Origin: Candidatus Krumholzibacteriota bacterium
Lineage (GTDB): Bacteria > Krumholzibacteriota > Krumholzibacteriia > JACNKJ01
DNA: 64,000 nucleotides
Direction of reading: 5' to 3'
Assembly (NCBI GenBank): GCA_016933175.1
Contig: JAFGBK010000052.1
Coordinates: 34,906-98,905, forward strand
Under the pieces are notes generated by a model. It had not been told where the DNA came from, searched no databases, and was given only the letters and a program-made list of their open reading frames with translations. Shown here piece after piece: positions 35,646-44,206 of this stretch. Every line of letters starts with the position of its first letter. Position 1 is the stretch's first letter. The translations under genes were made by a program, and so were the position numbers.

Positions 35646-36827
35646 ATGTTGCGCGTCGCAATGGTCGCCTACACTTACTACGCCTCCGATCCGCGCGTCC
35701 GGCGCGAGGCGGAGTCCCTGGCGCAGCGGGGCGACCAGGTGGATTTCTACTGCCTGCGGGCCCCGGGCGAGCCGGCCTGCGAGACCGTGCGCGGTGTGAC
35801 GGTGCGGCATCTGCCCATGGCCCGCTACCGGGGTGGCCGCAGCTTCGTCTACGTGCTCGGCTACCTGGGTTTCTTCGTGCTGGCCCAGACTGCCCTCACC
35901 TGGCGCCACCTGCGCCGACCTTACAACCTCGTGCACGCCAACAACATGCCGGACTTTATGGCCTTTGCGGGCTTCTGGCCGCGCGTCACGGGCCGAGCCC
36001 TGATCCTGGACATCCACGATACCATGCCCGAGATCTACCAGGGCAAGTTCGGCGCGGGCCCGGGCCATCCGCTGATCCGCCTCCTGCGCTTCCAGGAGCG
36101 ACTCAGCGGTGCCTTCGCCAGCCACATCCTCACCAGCGAACACACCAAGAAGGAGGCCCTGGCCTCCCACGGGCTCGACCCCCAGCGCATCGACGTGCTG
36201 CTCAACGTTCCCGACCCGGCGATCTTCGGCAACGGCGCGAGCCCGCCCACGCCGGAGGCGACGGAAGCGGGCTTCCGCCTGGTCTTCCACGGCACACTGG
36301 CGCCTCGTCTCGGCCTGGACCTGGCCCTGCGCGCCGTGGCCCGTCTGGGCGACGCCATCCCCGGCCTGCGCCTGGATCTCATCGGCGACGGCGACCAGCT
36401 GCCCGAGCTGCACCGGCTCGCCGCCGAGCTGGGCATCGCGGACCGCGTCCGCTTCAGCGACGGCTTCGTGCCCGTCGAAGAGCTGCCGGCGTTGCTGCGC
36501 GGCGCCGACCTGGCGGTCATTCCCACGCGCCCCGAGATCAGCACCCGCTACATGCTGCCCACCAAGCTGCTGGAGTACGCCCTGCTGGGGATACCCGCCG
36601 TGGTGGCGCCGACCCACACCATCCGCCACTATTTCGACGAGGACCAGGTTGCCTTCTTCGAGCCGGGAGACGTGGCGTCCCTGGCCGAGACCATCCTGGC
36701 CCTCCACCGCGATCCGGAACGGCGGCGGCGCCTGGCAACGGGCGCCGCGCGCTTCTTCGAGCGCTACGACTGGAACCGGCACAAGCGCGTCTACCTGGAC
36801 CTGGTGGACCGCCTCTGCGCGCCCTGA
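35646..36827 (+). CDS. Group 1/4 glycosyltransferase
   Basis: A 393-residue GT4-type enzyme: MLRVAMVAYTYYASDPRVRR start, HANNMPDFMAFAGFW and ILDIHDTMPEIYQGKFG in the acceptor half, RLVFHGTLAPRLGLDLAL and RYMLPTKLLEYALLGIPAVV in the donor half. The second Glu of EX7E is in KLLEYA; the first is less clear. It is one of only a few plus-strand genes and is followed 12 bases later by the ExeA-like ATPase gene. Confidence 0.88.
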   Translation: MLRVAMVAYTYYASDPRVRREAESLAQRGDQVDFYCLRAPGEPACETVRGVTVRHLPMARYRGGRSFVYVLGYLGFFVLAQTALTWRHLRRPYNLVHANNMPDFMAFAGFWPRVTGRALILDIHDTMPEIYQGKFGAGPGHPLIRLLRFQERLSGAFASHILTSEHTKKEALASHGLDPQRIDVLLNVPDPAIFGNGASPPTPEATEAGFRLVFHGTLAPRLGLDLALRAVARLGDAIPGLRLDLIGDGDQLPELHRLAAELGIADRVRFSDGFVPVEELPALLRGADLAVIPTRPEISTRYMLPTKLLEYALLGIPAVVAPTHTIRHYFDEDQVAFFEPGDVASLAETILALHRDPERRRRLATGAARFFERYDWNRHKRVYLDLVDRLCAP

Positions 36828-36839
36828 GGAGAGGACGCC

Positions 36840-38381
36840 ATGTACCTGGACTTCTTCCACCTGCGCGAGCAGCCCTTCAACGTCACGCCGGACCCCCACT
36901 TCCTGTACATGTCGCCCAGCCACCAGGAGGCCTTCGCGAACCTCCTCTACGGCGTGCGCGAGCGCAAGGGCTTCATCGTCGTCACGGGCGAGGTGGGCAC
37001 GGGCAAGACCACCCTGCTGCATGGCCTGCTGGAGAAGCTCGACGAGGACATCCAGACCGTCTTCGTCTTCCACACGGGCCTGGAGTTCGAGGACCTGCTC
37101 GAGATGATCCACGAGGAGATGGGCCTGCCCATGGGGTCGCGCAGCCGCGCCGGGCTGCTGCAGAACCTCAACCGCCACCTCATCGCCCAGCTCGAGCAGG
37201 GGCGCAACGTGGCCCTCATCATCGACGAGGCCCAGAACCTCAGCCCGGAGATCCTGGAGAACCTGCGCCTGCTCTCCAACCTGGAGACGGCCAAGGACAA
37301 GCTGCTGCAGATCGTCCTCGTCGGGCAGCCCGAATTGGAGCAGAAGCTGGCCCTGCCCGAGCTGCGCCAGCTGCGCCAGCGCATCTCCGTCAAGAGCCGC
37401 ATCCAGCCCCTGCGTCCCGAGGAGGGTCGCGCCTACATCCTGCACCGCCTGGCGGTCGCGGGCAGCGGCGGCACGCCCATCTTCGACGAGGCGGCCCTGG
37501 CCCTTGCCGCGCACTGGGCCCGGGGCGTCCCCCGTCAGCTCAACGTCGTCTGCGACAACGCCATGCTCATCGCCTACGGGGAGGGCAATCGCCTGGTGAC
37601 GGTGACCCACGTGCGGGAGGCCGTCGCCGACATCGAGGGCCGCTCGGCCAAGGCGGCAGCTCCGCCCCGGACCCGCGCGCCCCGCCGCGGCCGGCGTGCC
37701 TGGCGCCTGGCCGCCGCCGTCGCCGGCGGTGGCGCGGCCCTGGCCGCGCTGCTGTGGGGCGCCTACGAGCTGGGCGCCGGCCGAACGCCGGCGGACTTCC
37801 GCTTCTCGGTACGTCCACCCGCCGCGGACACGACACCCCGCACGGGCGAGGCGGGCGGCGGCCTGCGCGCCGCGATCCCGGTGACGGAAGCCGGCGGCTC
37901 GCCGCCGGACGCTTCGCCAGCGGCGACGGAGGCCGCGGCGGCAACGACGGAGGGCGCGACGCGGGCGGCAGACCTCGCGCCGGCTCCCGGCGGCGCGCCC
38001 GTCCCTTCCAGCCCGCCGGACATCGCGCCCGCCGCGCCGCAACCAGGCGTCACGCCGGGTGCGGCCGCCTCGCACCGCGCCGCCAGCGCATCGCCTCGCC
38101 ACGCGGCACCCGTCGTGGCGGCCTCGCGCCTGCAGCGCGAGTTCTGGCTGGCGAACAGCCCCTCGGCTCTGCGCTGGGTACTGGAGCGCTGCGGGCGGCG
38201 GAGCTACCGCGTCCGGCCCGGCGACTACTTCATCAACGTGGTCTTCGACCAGACGGGTCGCAACGACGGCATCGTCCTGGACCAGATCGAGCGCATGAAT
38301 CCCCACATTCGCGACTACGATCACATCGAGCCGGGCTGGGTCATCTATCTGCCGGACTTCGGCGAGGAGGACGCGCCGTGA
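36840..38381 (+). CDS. ExeA-like AAA ATPase with transmembrane anchor and LysM-like C-terminus
   Basis: A 513-residue fusion. The first 270 residues are an ExeA/XrtA-associated AAA ATPase: MYLDFFHLREQPFNVTPDPH, Walker A GEVGTGKT, Walker B ALIIDEAQNL, LLSNLE, RQRISVKS. One transmembrane helix (about 283-305, LAAAVAGGGAALAALLWGAY) follows. A Pro/Ala/Thr-rich stretch of about 110 residues then reaches a C-terminal LysM-like domain (YRVRPGDYFINVVFDQTG, IVLDQIERMNPHIRD, HIEPGWVIYLP). The ATPase should be cytosolic and the LysM part periplasmic. The same layout with a SPOR end is seen in DamX. Partner genes suggest a role in envelope polysaccharide assembly. Confidence 0.82.
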   Translation: MYLDFFHLREQPFNVTPDPHFLYMSPSHQEAFANLLYGVRERKGFIVVTGEVGTGKTTLLHGLLEKLDEDIQTVFVFHTGLEFEDLLEMIHEEMGLPMGSRSRAGLLQNLNRHLIAQLEQGRNVALIIDEAQNLSPEILENLRLLSNLETAKDKLLQIVLVGQPELEQKLALPELRQLRQRISVKSRIQPLRPEEGRAYILHRLAVAGSGGTPIFDEAALALAAHWARGVPRQLNVVCDNAMLIAYGEGNRLVTVTHVREAVADIEGRSAKAAAPPRTRAPRRGRRAWRLAAAVAGGGAALAALLWGAYELGAGRTPADFRFSVRPPAADTTPRTGEAGGGLRAAIPVTEAGGSPPDASPAATEAAAATTEGATRAADLAPAPGGAPVPSSPPDIAPAAPQPGVTPGAAASHRAASASPRHAAPVVAASRLQREFWLANSPSALRWVLERCGRRSYRVRPGDYFINVVFDQTGRNDGIVLDQIERMNPHIRDYDHIEPGWVIYLPDFGEEDAP

Positions 38382-38845
38382 GCAAGACCTTCAAGGCCCT
38401 GCAGCGCGCGGCGCGAGAGCGCGACGGACAGCGGTCCGCCTCCCGGGCGGCGGATCCGGAAGCGGGCGCCAGTCCTGCGCCGGAAGCGCTCCCGGAACCC
38501 GACGAGGTCGCACTCCCGTCGCGGACCGACGCTGCGCCGGCGCCGTTGCCCGCGGATGCGCCGCCCGCCGAGGGCGCGGCAGGCGACGCGATCCTCGTCA
38601 CGCTGCTTTCGGAAAACCTGGCGCCCGCCGATCCCCGGCGTCCCCTGCGCGTCACGCCCGACGGACGCGTCCTGGGCGATCCGGACCGCGAGCGGGCCCG
38701 GGCCCTGCTGGCGCGCTACGCCCTGCTCCACTGCCTGCGCGAGCGCAGTGGCGGCGCCTGGACCTGGTTCTGGGCGGGAGGACCCGAGGCGCGGGAACGC
38801 GCGTCGCGGGAAGGGCTGCTCCTGGACGAGGACGGCCTGGCCTAG
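38378..38845 (+). CDS. Small protein of unknown function, coupled to the ExeA-like ATPase
   Basis: A 155-residue protein not recognised as a whole. Its N-terminus MSKTFKALQRAARERD resembles the leader helix of several CpsD/CapB-type tyrosine kinases (MSRIxEALxKAE pattern) but no P-loop follows. A Pro/Ala-rich linker (about 30-65) leads to a compact C-terminal region (ILVTLLSENLAPADPRRPLR to WTWFWAGGPEARERA). There are no membrane segments. GTG 38378 overlaps the upstream stop (GTGA), with GGAGG seven bases before. Its stop shares the palindrome CTAG with the convergent gene. Confidence 0.7.
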   Translation: MSKTFKALQRAARERDGQRSASRAADPEAGASPAPEALPEPDEVALPSRTDAAPAPLPADAPPAEGAAGDAILVTLLSENLAPADPRRPLRVTPDGRVLGDPDRERARALLARYALLHCLRERSGGAWTWFWAGGPEARERASREGLLLDEDGLA

Positions 38846-39735
38846 GGTGCGCCGACCGCCGCGGACGGCCGCAGGGGGCGGCCCAGACGCCGGGCCACCA
38901 GGGTGGAGGTGAACGAGCCCACGGGGGCCCGGGCCTTGAGCAGCACGGGCAAGCGCAGGGCGTCCTCGCTCAGGTAGACCAGCATCTTCCCCTCGGACTT
39001 GAAGATCCCCCCGCTCTCCAGATAAGGCTCCAGCACCAGGCAGGGCACGTCGCCCAGGGCCGTGGCCACGGTCTCGCGTCCTCGCACCAAGACGCGCAGC
39101 GGGTAGTTCTTCTGGTTGTCGTGGACGGGCACGTGCAGGCTCATGCCCGGCGCGAGGGGCAGGCTGCGGACAACGTACAGGGCCGTGAGGATGTCCTGGC
39201 TGCCCGGCACCAGCTCGGCCGTGCTGCCGTCGGCGTACCGGGCGACGCCCTCCTCGTGGAAGTAGTCGGCCTCGAGTGCCTTGTCGTAGCTTCCCTCGTG
39301 GAGGTTCTTGACGGAGCGCAGGCTGAGCAGGCGGTCCAGGTCCAGCCACGACTGCACCTCGTCGCGAACGGGATAGACGGCGTCCACCCACGTGAGGCTC
39401 TTGCCGCGCGAGCGGATCTGCAGGACGGTGTGGCCCCGCAGTCGCCCCTGCTCCACCGTCTCCAGCCGGGCCCGCCCCACCTTGACGATGCCGTAGGCCA
39501 GCTCGTACTCGAGGATCTCGCCGCTGCCGAAGGGCAGGGTGTCGGGGTACACGACGCCGCTGCTCGAGTCCGGCCAGGTGACGCGTATCCCGAGCAGCGC
39601 GGTGGACAGGCTGTCGGCGGCGGGCGCCGGGCCGGTGCCCTCCGCGCCGGGCGCTGCCTGGGGCATGGTGGCCTGTGCGGCGAGCAGCAGGGCGCAGCAA
39701 GCCGCCGCCAGGCGGCGCTCAGTCGCGTGGCTCAC
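38842..39735 (-). CDS. DUF3108-type exported protein
   Basis: A 297-residue protein with an N-terminal signal peptide (LAAACCALLLAAQATMPQAA) and a predicted beta-rich DUF3108-like body: LEYELAYGIVKVGRARLETV, SWLDLDRLLSLRSVKNLHEG, VYLSEDALRLPVLLKARAPVGSF-type strands. The family is periplasmic and of unknown role. GTG 39735, with GGAGG six bases upstream, overlaps the GT2 gene by 17 bases. It ends the LPS-core operon, which supports an outer-envelope role. Confidence 0.75.
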   Translation of the reverse strand: MSHATERRLAAACCALLLAAQATMPQAAPGAEGTGPAPAADSLSTALLGIRVTWPDSSSGVVYPDTLPFGSGEILEYELAYGIVKVGRARLETVEQGRLRGHTVLQIRSRGKSLTWVDAVYPVRDEVQSWLDLDRLLSLRSVKNLHEGSYDKALEADYFHEEGVARYADGSTAELVPGSQDILTALYVVRSLPLAPGMSLHVPVHDNQKNYPLRVLVRGRETVATALGDVPCLVLEPYLESGGIFKSEGKMLVYLSEDALRLPVLLKARAPVGSFTSTLVARRLGRPLRPSAAVGAP

Positions 39736-40492
39736 CGGCGTCCTCCAGGATGCCATGGGCGTAGGCCCAGTGGATGGCGTGCTTGAGTCCCACCTGCAGG
39801 GACGACAGGACGCAGAGCAGGAAGCCGTGGGCTCCGTCGCGGTAGCCCTGCTGGTAGAGGTACATACGCAGGAAGCGTGCCGCCGGGCGCAGCAGCACAT
39901 TGGCGGCCCCGGCCCGCTGGCCGCGCCGGAAACGCTGCAGCCCGCCCTGGCGAGCGTAGCGGCGCATGCGCTCCAGGTAGTCCTCGAGGCTGCGGTAGCT
40001 GTGGTGCTCGATGGGGCTCCGCAGCCGGCCCACGGGGCCGCGGCAGCGCATCTGCTCGTGGACCAGAGCCGGATCGTAGCGGCCCGCCTCCTGCCTGAGC
40101 AGGCGCACGACCCCGTCGCGCTGCCAGCCGCAGTGGCGGATCTGCCGGCCGAGGAACCAGGTGCGGCGCGGCACCCAGTAGGCCTCCCGCGCCGGGGCGG
40201 CCAGGACGCGGGCAAGCTCCTCGCGCAGGGCCGGGCTGACGCGCTCGTCGGCGTCGAGGATGAGCACCCAGCCAGGCCCCATCGCGTCCAGGGCCCAGTT
40301 CTTCTGGTCGGCGGGCGAACGGTACTCGCGCTGAAGCAGGCGCGCGCCGGCTACGCGCGCGATCGTCGGCGTGCGGTCCCGGGAGTAGGAGTCCACCACC
40401 CAGATCTCCCCGGCGAAATCCACCGAGGCCAGGCAGCCGGGGAGATTCGCCTCCTCGTCGAAGGTCGTCACCAGTACGCGGAGGTCCTTCAT
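39719..40492 (-). CDS. GT2 glycosyltransferase, WaaE/KdtX-like
   Basis: A 257-residue GT-A enzyme. LRVLVTTFDEEANLPGCLAS begins the nucleotide fold, VVDSYSRDRT follows, and LILDADERVSP gives the DxD motif. HSYRSLEDYLERMRRYA and a C-terminal hydrophobic stretch match WaaE/KdtX-type core glucosyltransferases. It is membrane associated through the C-terminus. ATG 40492 overlaps the GT9 stop (40489). It is embedded in a heptose-core operon. Confidence 0.87.
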   Translation of the reverse strand: MKDLRVLVTTFDEEANLPGCLASVDFAGEIWVVDSYSRDRTPTIARVAGARLLQREYRSPADQKNWALDAMGPGWVLILDADERVSPALREELARVLAAPAREAYWVPRRTWFLGRQIRHCGWQRDGVVRLLRQEAGRYDPALVHEQMRCRGPVGRLRSPIEHHSYRSLEDYLERMRRYARQGGLQRFRRGQRAGAANVLLRPAARFLRMYLYQQGYRDGAHGFLLCVLSSLQVGLKHAIHWAYAHGILEDAGEPRD

Positions 40493-41502
40493 GTCCGCTC
40501 CAGGAGGGCCTGCAGGCGCGCGAAGGCCAGCTCGGGATCGATGGCTTCCATGCAGAAGGGGTCGGGGCACTCGTGCCGGTGGCAGGGGCGGCAGTCGGCC
40601 TTCACGCAGAGCAGCTCGGCATGGGGCAGATGTTCGTAGGGAAACCAGATCGCCGGATCGCTGGGACCGAACAGGGCCAGGGTCGGCACGCCGAGGGCCA
40701 CGGCCAGGTGCATGACGCCCCCGTCGGCGGTGACCAGGGCCCGGCAGTTGGCCAGCAGGCCGGCCAGGGCGGACAGTCCCAGCTCCGGCAGGATCACCAC
40801 CTGGGAGTGGCTCAGCTCGCGCACGCGCGCCAGGCGGTCGCGCTTGCCGGGCTGGCCCAGGAAGACGGGCCGCTGCCGGCCCGCCATGCTGATCTGGGCG
40901 GCCAGGCGCACGAAGGCGGCCACCGGCCACTCCTTGTTGGCCTGGCTGGCGCCGGTGAGGATGGCGACGGCGTTCCCGCCCAGGCCGCGGTCCTCGAGCA
41001 GACGCCGACCCTCGGCGCGCTGGGCCGCGCTGACGGCGACGAAGGGATCGGCGTGGGGCTGCGGCCCGCAGAGGACCTCCGCGAAGCGCAGGTGGTGGCG
41101 CACGGCGCTCTCGCGGGCGGCGCCGGGCGCCGGGCGCCGGTTGTAGAGCAGGGAGCGCGGGAAGCGCCCCTGCCCCACGCGCAGGGCCGCGCCGCTGATC
41201 CCCGTCAGCCAGGCGCTGCGCGGATTCCCGAAGAGGTCGAGGATGGCGTCGTAGTGGCCGCGAATCCGCCCGAGCAGGGCGCCCATGCCCTCCCGCTCGC
41301 GGTCGAAGGCGACGACGCGCCGCAGGCGGGGATGGCCCGCCAGGATCTCGTCGAAGGGGCGCTCGCAGAGATAGTCCACGGCGGCGCCCGGAAAGGCCCG
41401 CGCCAGGGCCGCCAGGACCGGCGTCGTCAGGATCACGTCGCCCAGGAAGCGCAGGCGCGTCACGAGGATCGCCCGCGGCTCGCGGCCGCCGCGCGGGTTC
41501 AT
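40489..41502 (-). CDS. GT9 heptosyltransferase family protein
   Basis: A 337-residue ADP-heptose:LPS heptosyltransferase-type enzyme. ILVTRLRFLGDVILTTPVLA is the N-terminal signature, AILTGASQANKEWPVAAFVR the donor-side segment, and ALVTADGGVMHLAVALGVPTLALFG the conserved GT9 motif. A C-terminal Cys cluster (CRPCHRHECPDPFC) is common in this family. It is one of three GT9 proteins in this operon; which heptose position it serves cannot be told. Confidence 0.88.
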   Translation of the reverse strand: MNPRGGREPRAILVTRLRFLGDVILTTPVLAALARAFPGAAVDYLCERPFDEILAGHPRLRRVVAFDREREGMGALLGRIRGHYDAILDLFGNPRSAWLTGISGAALRVGQGRFPRSLLYNRRPAPGAARESAVRHHLRFAEVLCGPQPHADPFVAVSAAQRAEGRRLLEDRGLGGNAVAILTGASQANKEWPVAAFVRLAAQISMAGRQRPVFLGQPGKRDRLARVRELSHSQVVILPELGLSALAGLLANCRALVTADGGVMHLAVALGVPTLALFGPSDPAIWFPYEHLPHAELLCVKADCRPCHRHECPDPFCMEAIDPELAFARLQALLERT

Positions 41503-42071
41503 GCCCCCACCTCCCGCTCGAGGATCCAGCGCGCGGCGCCGAGGATGCCGTCCGCCACGTGCTCGGGCGCATCTTCCCCCAGGGCGGCCTCCGTGGCAAG
41601 GCCATGTCCCGTGCGCACCAGCACGGCGCGCAGGCCTCGGACCGGCGCCAGGCCGAGATCGTCTGCCTTGTCCCCCACGATCCAGGATCCGGGCAGGACC
41701 AGGCCCAGGTCGCGGGCGGCGCGGTCCAGCAGGCCTGGCGCGGGCTTACGACAGTCGCAGCGCCGCCGGTAAGCGCCCACGCGCCCCTCGGGGTGGTGCG
41801 GGCAGTAGTAGATCCCGTCGAGGGAAAGTCCCGCGCCTGCCAGCAGGCGGGCGAGCCTGGCGTGGACGGCCGCCACGGCCGCCTCGTCGAAGAGCCCCCG
41901 CGCCACGCCGGACTGGTTGCTCACCAGGACGAGGGCCAGCTTCGTCCGGCGCAGCAGGCGCAGCGCCGCGATGCTGTCGGGGTAGAGTTCCAGGTCCTGC
42001 GGGGCGGCCAGGTAGTGGCGGTCGCGCACCAGGGTGCCGTCCCGGTCCAGAAATACGGCGCGGCGGCTCAT
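41499..42071 (-). CDS. gmhB: D-glycero-D-manno-heptose 1,7-bisphosphate 7-phosphatase (GmhB-like)
   Basis: A 190-residue HAD phosphatase in the ADP-heptose pathway. Motif I FLDRDGTLVRD carries the nucleophile, motif II is SNQSGVARG, the GmhB zinc loop is CPHHPEG with CDCRKP, and motif IV is VGDKADDLGLA. The length is typical. It overlaps both neighbouring GT9 genes by four bases (ATGA-type). Histidinol-phosphatase is the closest alternative, but the LPS context favours GmhB. gmhA and hldE are not in the window. Confidence 0.9.
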   Translation of the reverse strand: MSRRAVFLDRDGTLVRDRHYLAAPQDLELYPDSIAALRLLRRTKLALVLVSNQSGVARGLFDEAAVAAVHARLARLLAGAGLSLDGIYYCPHHPEGRVGAYRRRCDCRKPAPGLLDRAARDLGLVLPGSWIVGDKADDLGLAPVRGLRAVLVRTGHGLATEAALGEDAPEHVADGILGAARWILEREVGA

Positions 42072-43126
42072 GGCGCCGCCTCGAGCCAGTCGCCGAGGGC
42101 CGCCAGGACGCGCTGCGGCGCGATGGCCGCCAGGCAACGGGCCTCGTGCTCCGGGCAGCGGCGGCGGAAGCAGGGCGCGCAGCCGGCGCCCGCGTCCAGC
42201 CAGCGCGCCTGCGGCCCCACGGGCGCGGTCCAGGCCGGCGAGGTGGAGCAGAAGAGCCCCAGCACGCGCCCGCCCACGGCGGCGGCCAGGTGCATCGGCC
42301 CCGTGTCGTTGGCGACGGTGAAGCGGGCCGCGCGCAGGAGGGCGGCCAGTTCCGGAATGGAGAGCGCGCCCGCCATGACGCGACAGCTGCGGCCGGCCGC
42401 GACCAGGTCGCGCGCCAGGGGCGCCAGGGTGTCCCGCTCGGACGCCGCTCCTACCAGCAGCAGCGTCAGGCCGGGCGGCAGCAGTCCGCCCAGCGCGGCG
42501 AAGCCCGGCCAGCGCTTGGCAGGACCATAGGTGGCGCCGGCGACGTATACACAGCAATCATAAGGACTTACGCCCATCTCATCGAGCTTCTTCTCCAGGG
42601 CCTGGGAAGCTTCCGCCGTCGCGGCGACGCGCGGCGAGAGGTCCCCGGGACCGTCAACCGTCCTCCCCGGGCCGGCCCTCAGCAGGTCGGCCTGCTCGGC
42701 GATCCAGTGCCGCTGGCGACGGGGTGCGTCGTCGCGCACGGGATCCGTGAGGAGAAGGGAGCGGCCGGTCGCCGCCCGGCCTACGCGCCGCGGCGTGCCG
42801 GCGGCCCAGGCCGCCAGGGCCGCCGAGAGGCTGTCGGGCAGGATCCAGACGGCGCGGGCGGGATCGCCGGCCGCCGCTGCCTGGCGCCGCCAGCGCCGTA
42901 GCCCGGTCCCTCCGTGGTGGGCGCCCTTGGGATCGAAGATCAGGACGCGGTCCACATCCGGCGCGCCCTGGAACAGGGGCGCCCAGGCCGGTCGCGCCCA
43001 GACCTCCACGGGGCCGCCGCAGCGCGCTGCCAGCAGGGGCGGCAGGGCGGTGGCCATCACCGAGTCGCCGAGCCAGGAGGGTGCCAGTAGCGCGGCGCGG
43101 AAGGGCGGGTCAAGAGCGGCCGGCAT
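42068..43126 (-). CDS. waaF: ADP-heptose:LPS heptosyltransferase (WaaF-like)
   Basis: A 352-residue GT9 enzyme. APSWLGDSVMATALPPLLAA is the heptosyltransferase II N-terminus. The donor segment is VYVAGATYGPAKRWPGFAAL, followed by ARFTVANDTGPMHLAAAVGG and the C-terminal Cys-rich CAPCFRRRCPEHEARC. It should add heptose to the inner core at the cytosolic membrane face. It overlaps the end of the upstream GT9 gene by 17 bases. Confidence 0.87.
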   Translation of the reverse strand: MPAALDPPFRAALLAPSWLGDSVMATALPPLLAARCGGPVEVWARPAWAPLFQGAPDVDRVLIFDPKGAHHGGTGLRRWRRQAAAAGDPARAVWILPDSLSAALAAWAAGTPRRVGRAATGRSLLLTDPVRDDAPRRQRHWIAEQADLLRAGPGRTVDGPGDLSPRVAATAEASQALEKKLDEMGVSPYDCCVYVAGATYGPAKRWPGFAALGGLLPPGLTLLLVGAASERDTLAPLARDLVAAGRSCRVMAGALSIPELAALLRAARFTVANDTGPMHLAAAVGGRVLGLFCSTSPAWTAPVGPQARWLDAGAGCAPCFRRRCPEHEARCLAAIAPQRVLAALGDWLEAAP

Positions 43127-44192
43127 GGAGGATCCGCTCCACGGCCTGGTCGAGCTGGGCGAGGGTCATGGTCTCCCCGGGCCGGCCGCGCAGGATGGCC
43201 ACGTCGGTGCGCTCGCGCGGCTCCCAGCGCACGCCGTCGGCCTCCGTGAAGAGCCCCAGGGCAGGGACGCCCGCGGCCACCGCGGCGTGGAAGAGGTCCG
43301 TGTTGCCGGCCACGAAGAGGTCGCAGCGGCTCGTCAGGGCCAGGGTCTCGCGCAGCTTCTGCTCGGGCATGTCGAGGGTCTCGCCGCGCAGGCGCCGGCG
43401 GAAGGACTCGATCTCGCCGGCCGGCTGGTCCAGGTGGAAGATCATCACCTTGGCGCGCAGCTTCTCGATGAGGTGGTTTACCAGGTAGGCGAGGTTGTCG
43501 GGAGCGTAGCGGCGGCTGGCCTTGCCGGGTCCGGGATCGACGCCCAGCAGCACCTGTTCCCGCACGGGCTTGCGGAAGTGGATGAGCTGCTCGGCGGCGC
43601 GCAGTTCCTCGGGCCGCAGGACCAGGCGCCAGCGCAGGGGATCGTAGCGCAGCCCCACGATCCGCGCGATCTCCGCCGCCAGCTCGATCTGGTAGCGGCC
43701 GCGCCCCTGCCAGCGCAGGAGGCAGTTGAGGACGCCCTCCCGCTCGGGCTGCCAGACCCCCACCCGCAACGAGGCCTGGGAGGCGTAGGGCACCATGTCC
43801 CGCGCGGGATCGCGCTCCTCGGCCATGAGGATCACGCCGTCGAAGGCGCGGCCCTGGATCTCGCGCAGCAGGCGGTAGTAGCTCGTCGAGCGCGCGCGCA
43901 GCTGTTCGGGCCGGTAGATGATCAGGCCGTCCACGCTGGCCTCGCGCCGCAGCAGATCGGCCCAGCGCTCCTCCACCATCACCTGCAGCTCCAGCGCGGG
44001 CCACTTCTCCTTGATCCCCTCGAGCACCGGCAGGAAGAAGACGAGATCGCTCAGCTCGCCCGAATCCACGAAGAGGATCCTCCGCAGGCCGGCCAGGCTG
44101 CCGCGCAGCTCGAAGGTGCGGTCCAGGGGCGCCATGCCGAGGGCGCGCAGGACCACCCGGGCCACGGGGCTGGTCAGCAGCGATCCGCTCAT
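43110..44192 (-). CDS. GT9 family glycosyltransferase (third paralog)
   Basis: A 360-residue GT9-like protein with a longer N-terminus (about 35 residues) before RILFVDSGELSDLVFFLPVL. In the usual motif a Lys/Arg-Leu-Gly-Asp is expected, here SGELSD. The donor segment is VLLGVDPGPGKASRRYAPDN and the C-terminal motif DLFVAGNTDLFHAAVAAGVP. It is the most divergent of the three GT9 proteins here. ATG 44192 is chosen because the in-frame upstream part overlaps rfbB. Confidence 0.8.
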   Translation of the reverse strand: MSGSLLTSPVARVVLRALGMAPLDRTFELRGSLAGLRRILFVDSGELSDLVFFLPVLEGIKEKWPALELQVMVEERWADLLRREASVDGLIIYRPEQLRARSTSYYRLLREIQGRAFDGVILMAEERDPARDMVPYASQASLRVGVWQPEREGVLNCLLRWQGRGRYQIELAAEIARIVGLRYDPLRWRLVLRPEELRAAEQLIHFRKPVREQVLLGVDPGPGKASRRYAPDNLAYLVNHLIEKLRAKVMIFHLDQPAGEIESFRRRLRGETLDMPEQKLRETLALTSRCDLFVAGNTDLFHAAVAAGVPALGLFTEADGVRWEPRERTDVAILRGRPGETMTLAQLDQAVERILHAGRS

Positions 44193-44206
44193 GGGCCTCC
44201 GTCCTC

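Noticed and set aside
35490..38324. 944-codon minus-strand open frame opposite the glycosyltransferase and ExeA-like genes
   Set aside because: No recognisable domain, and the plus-strand genes have clear motifs and Shine-Dalgarno sites.
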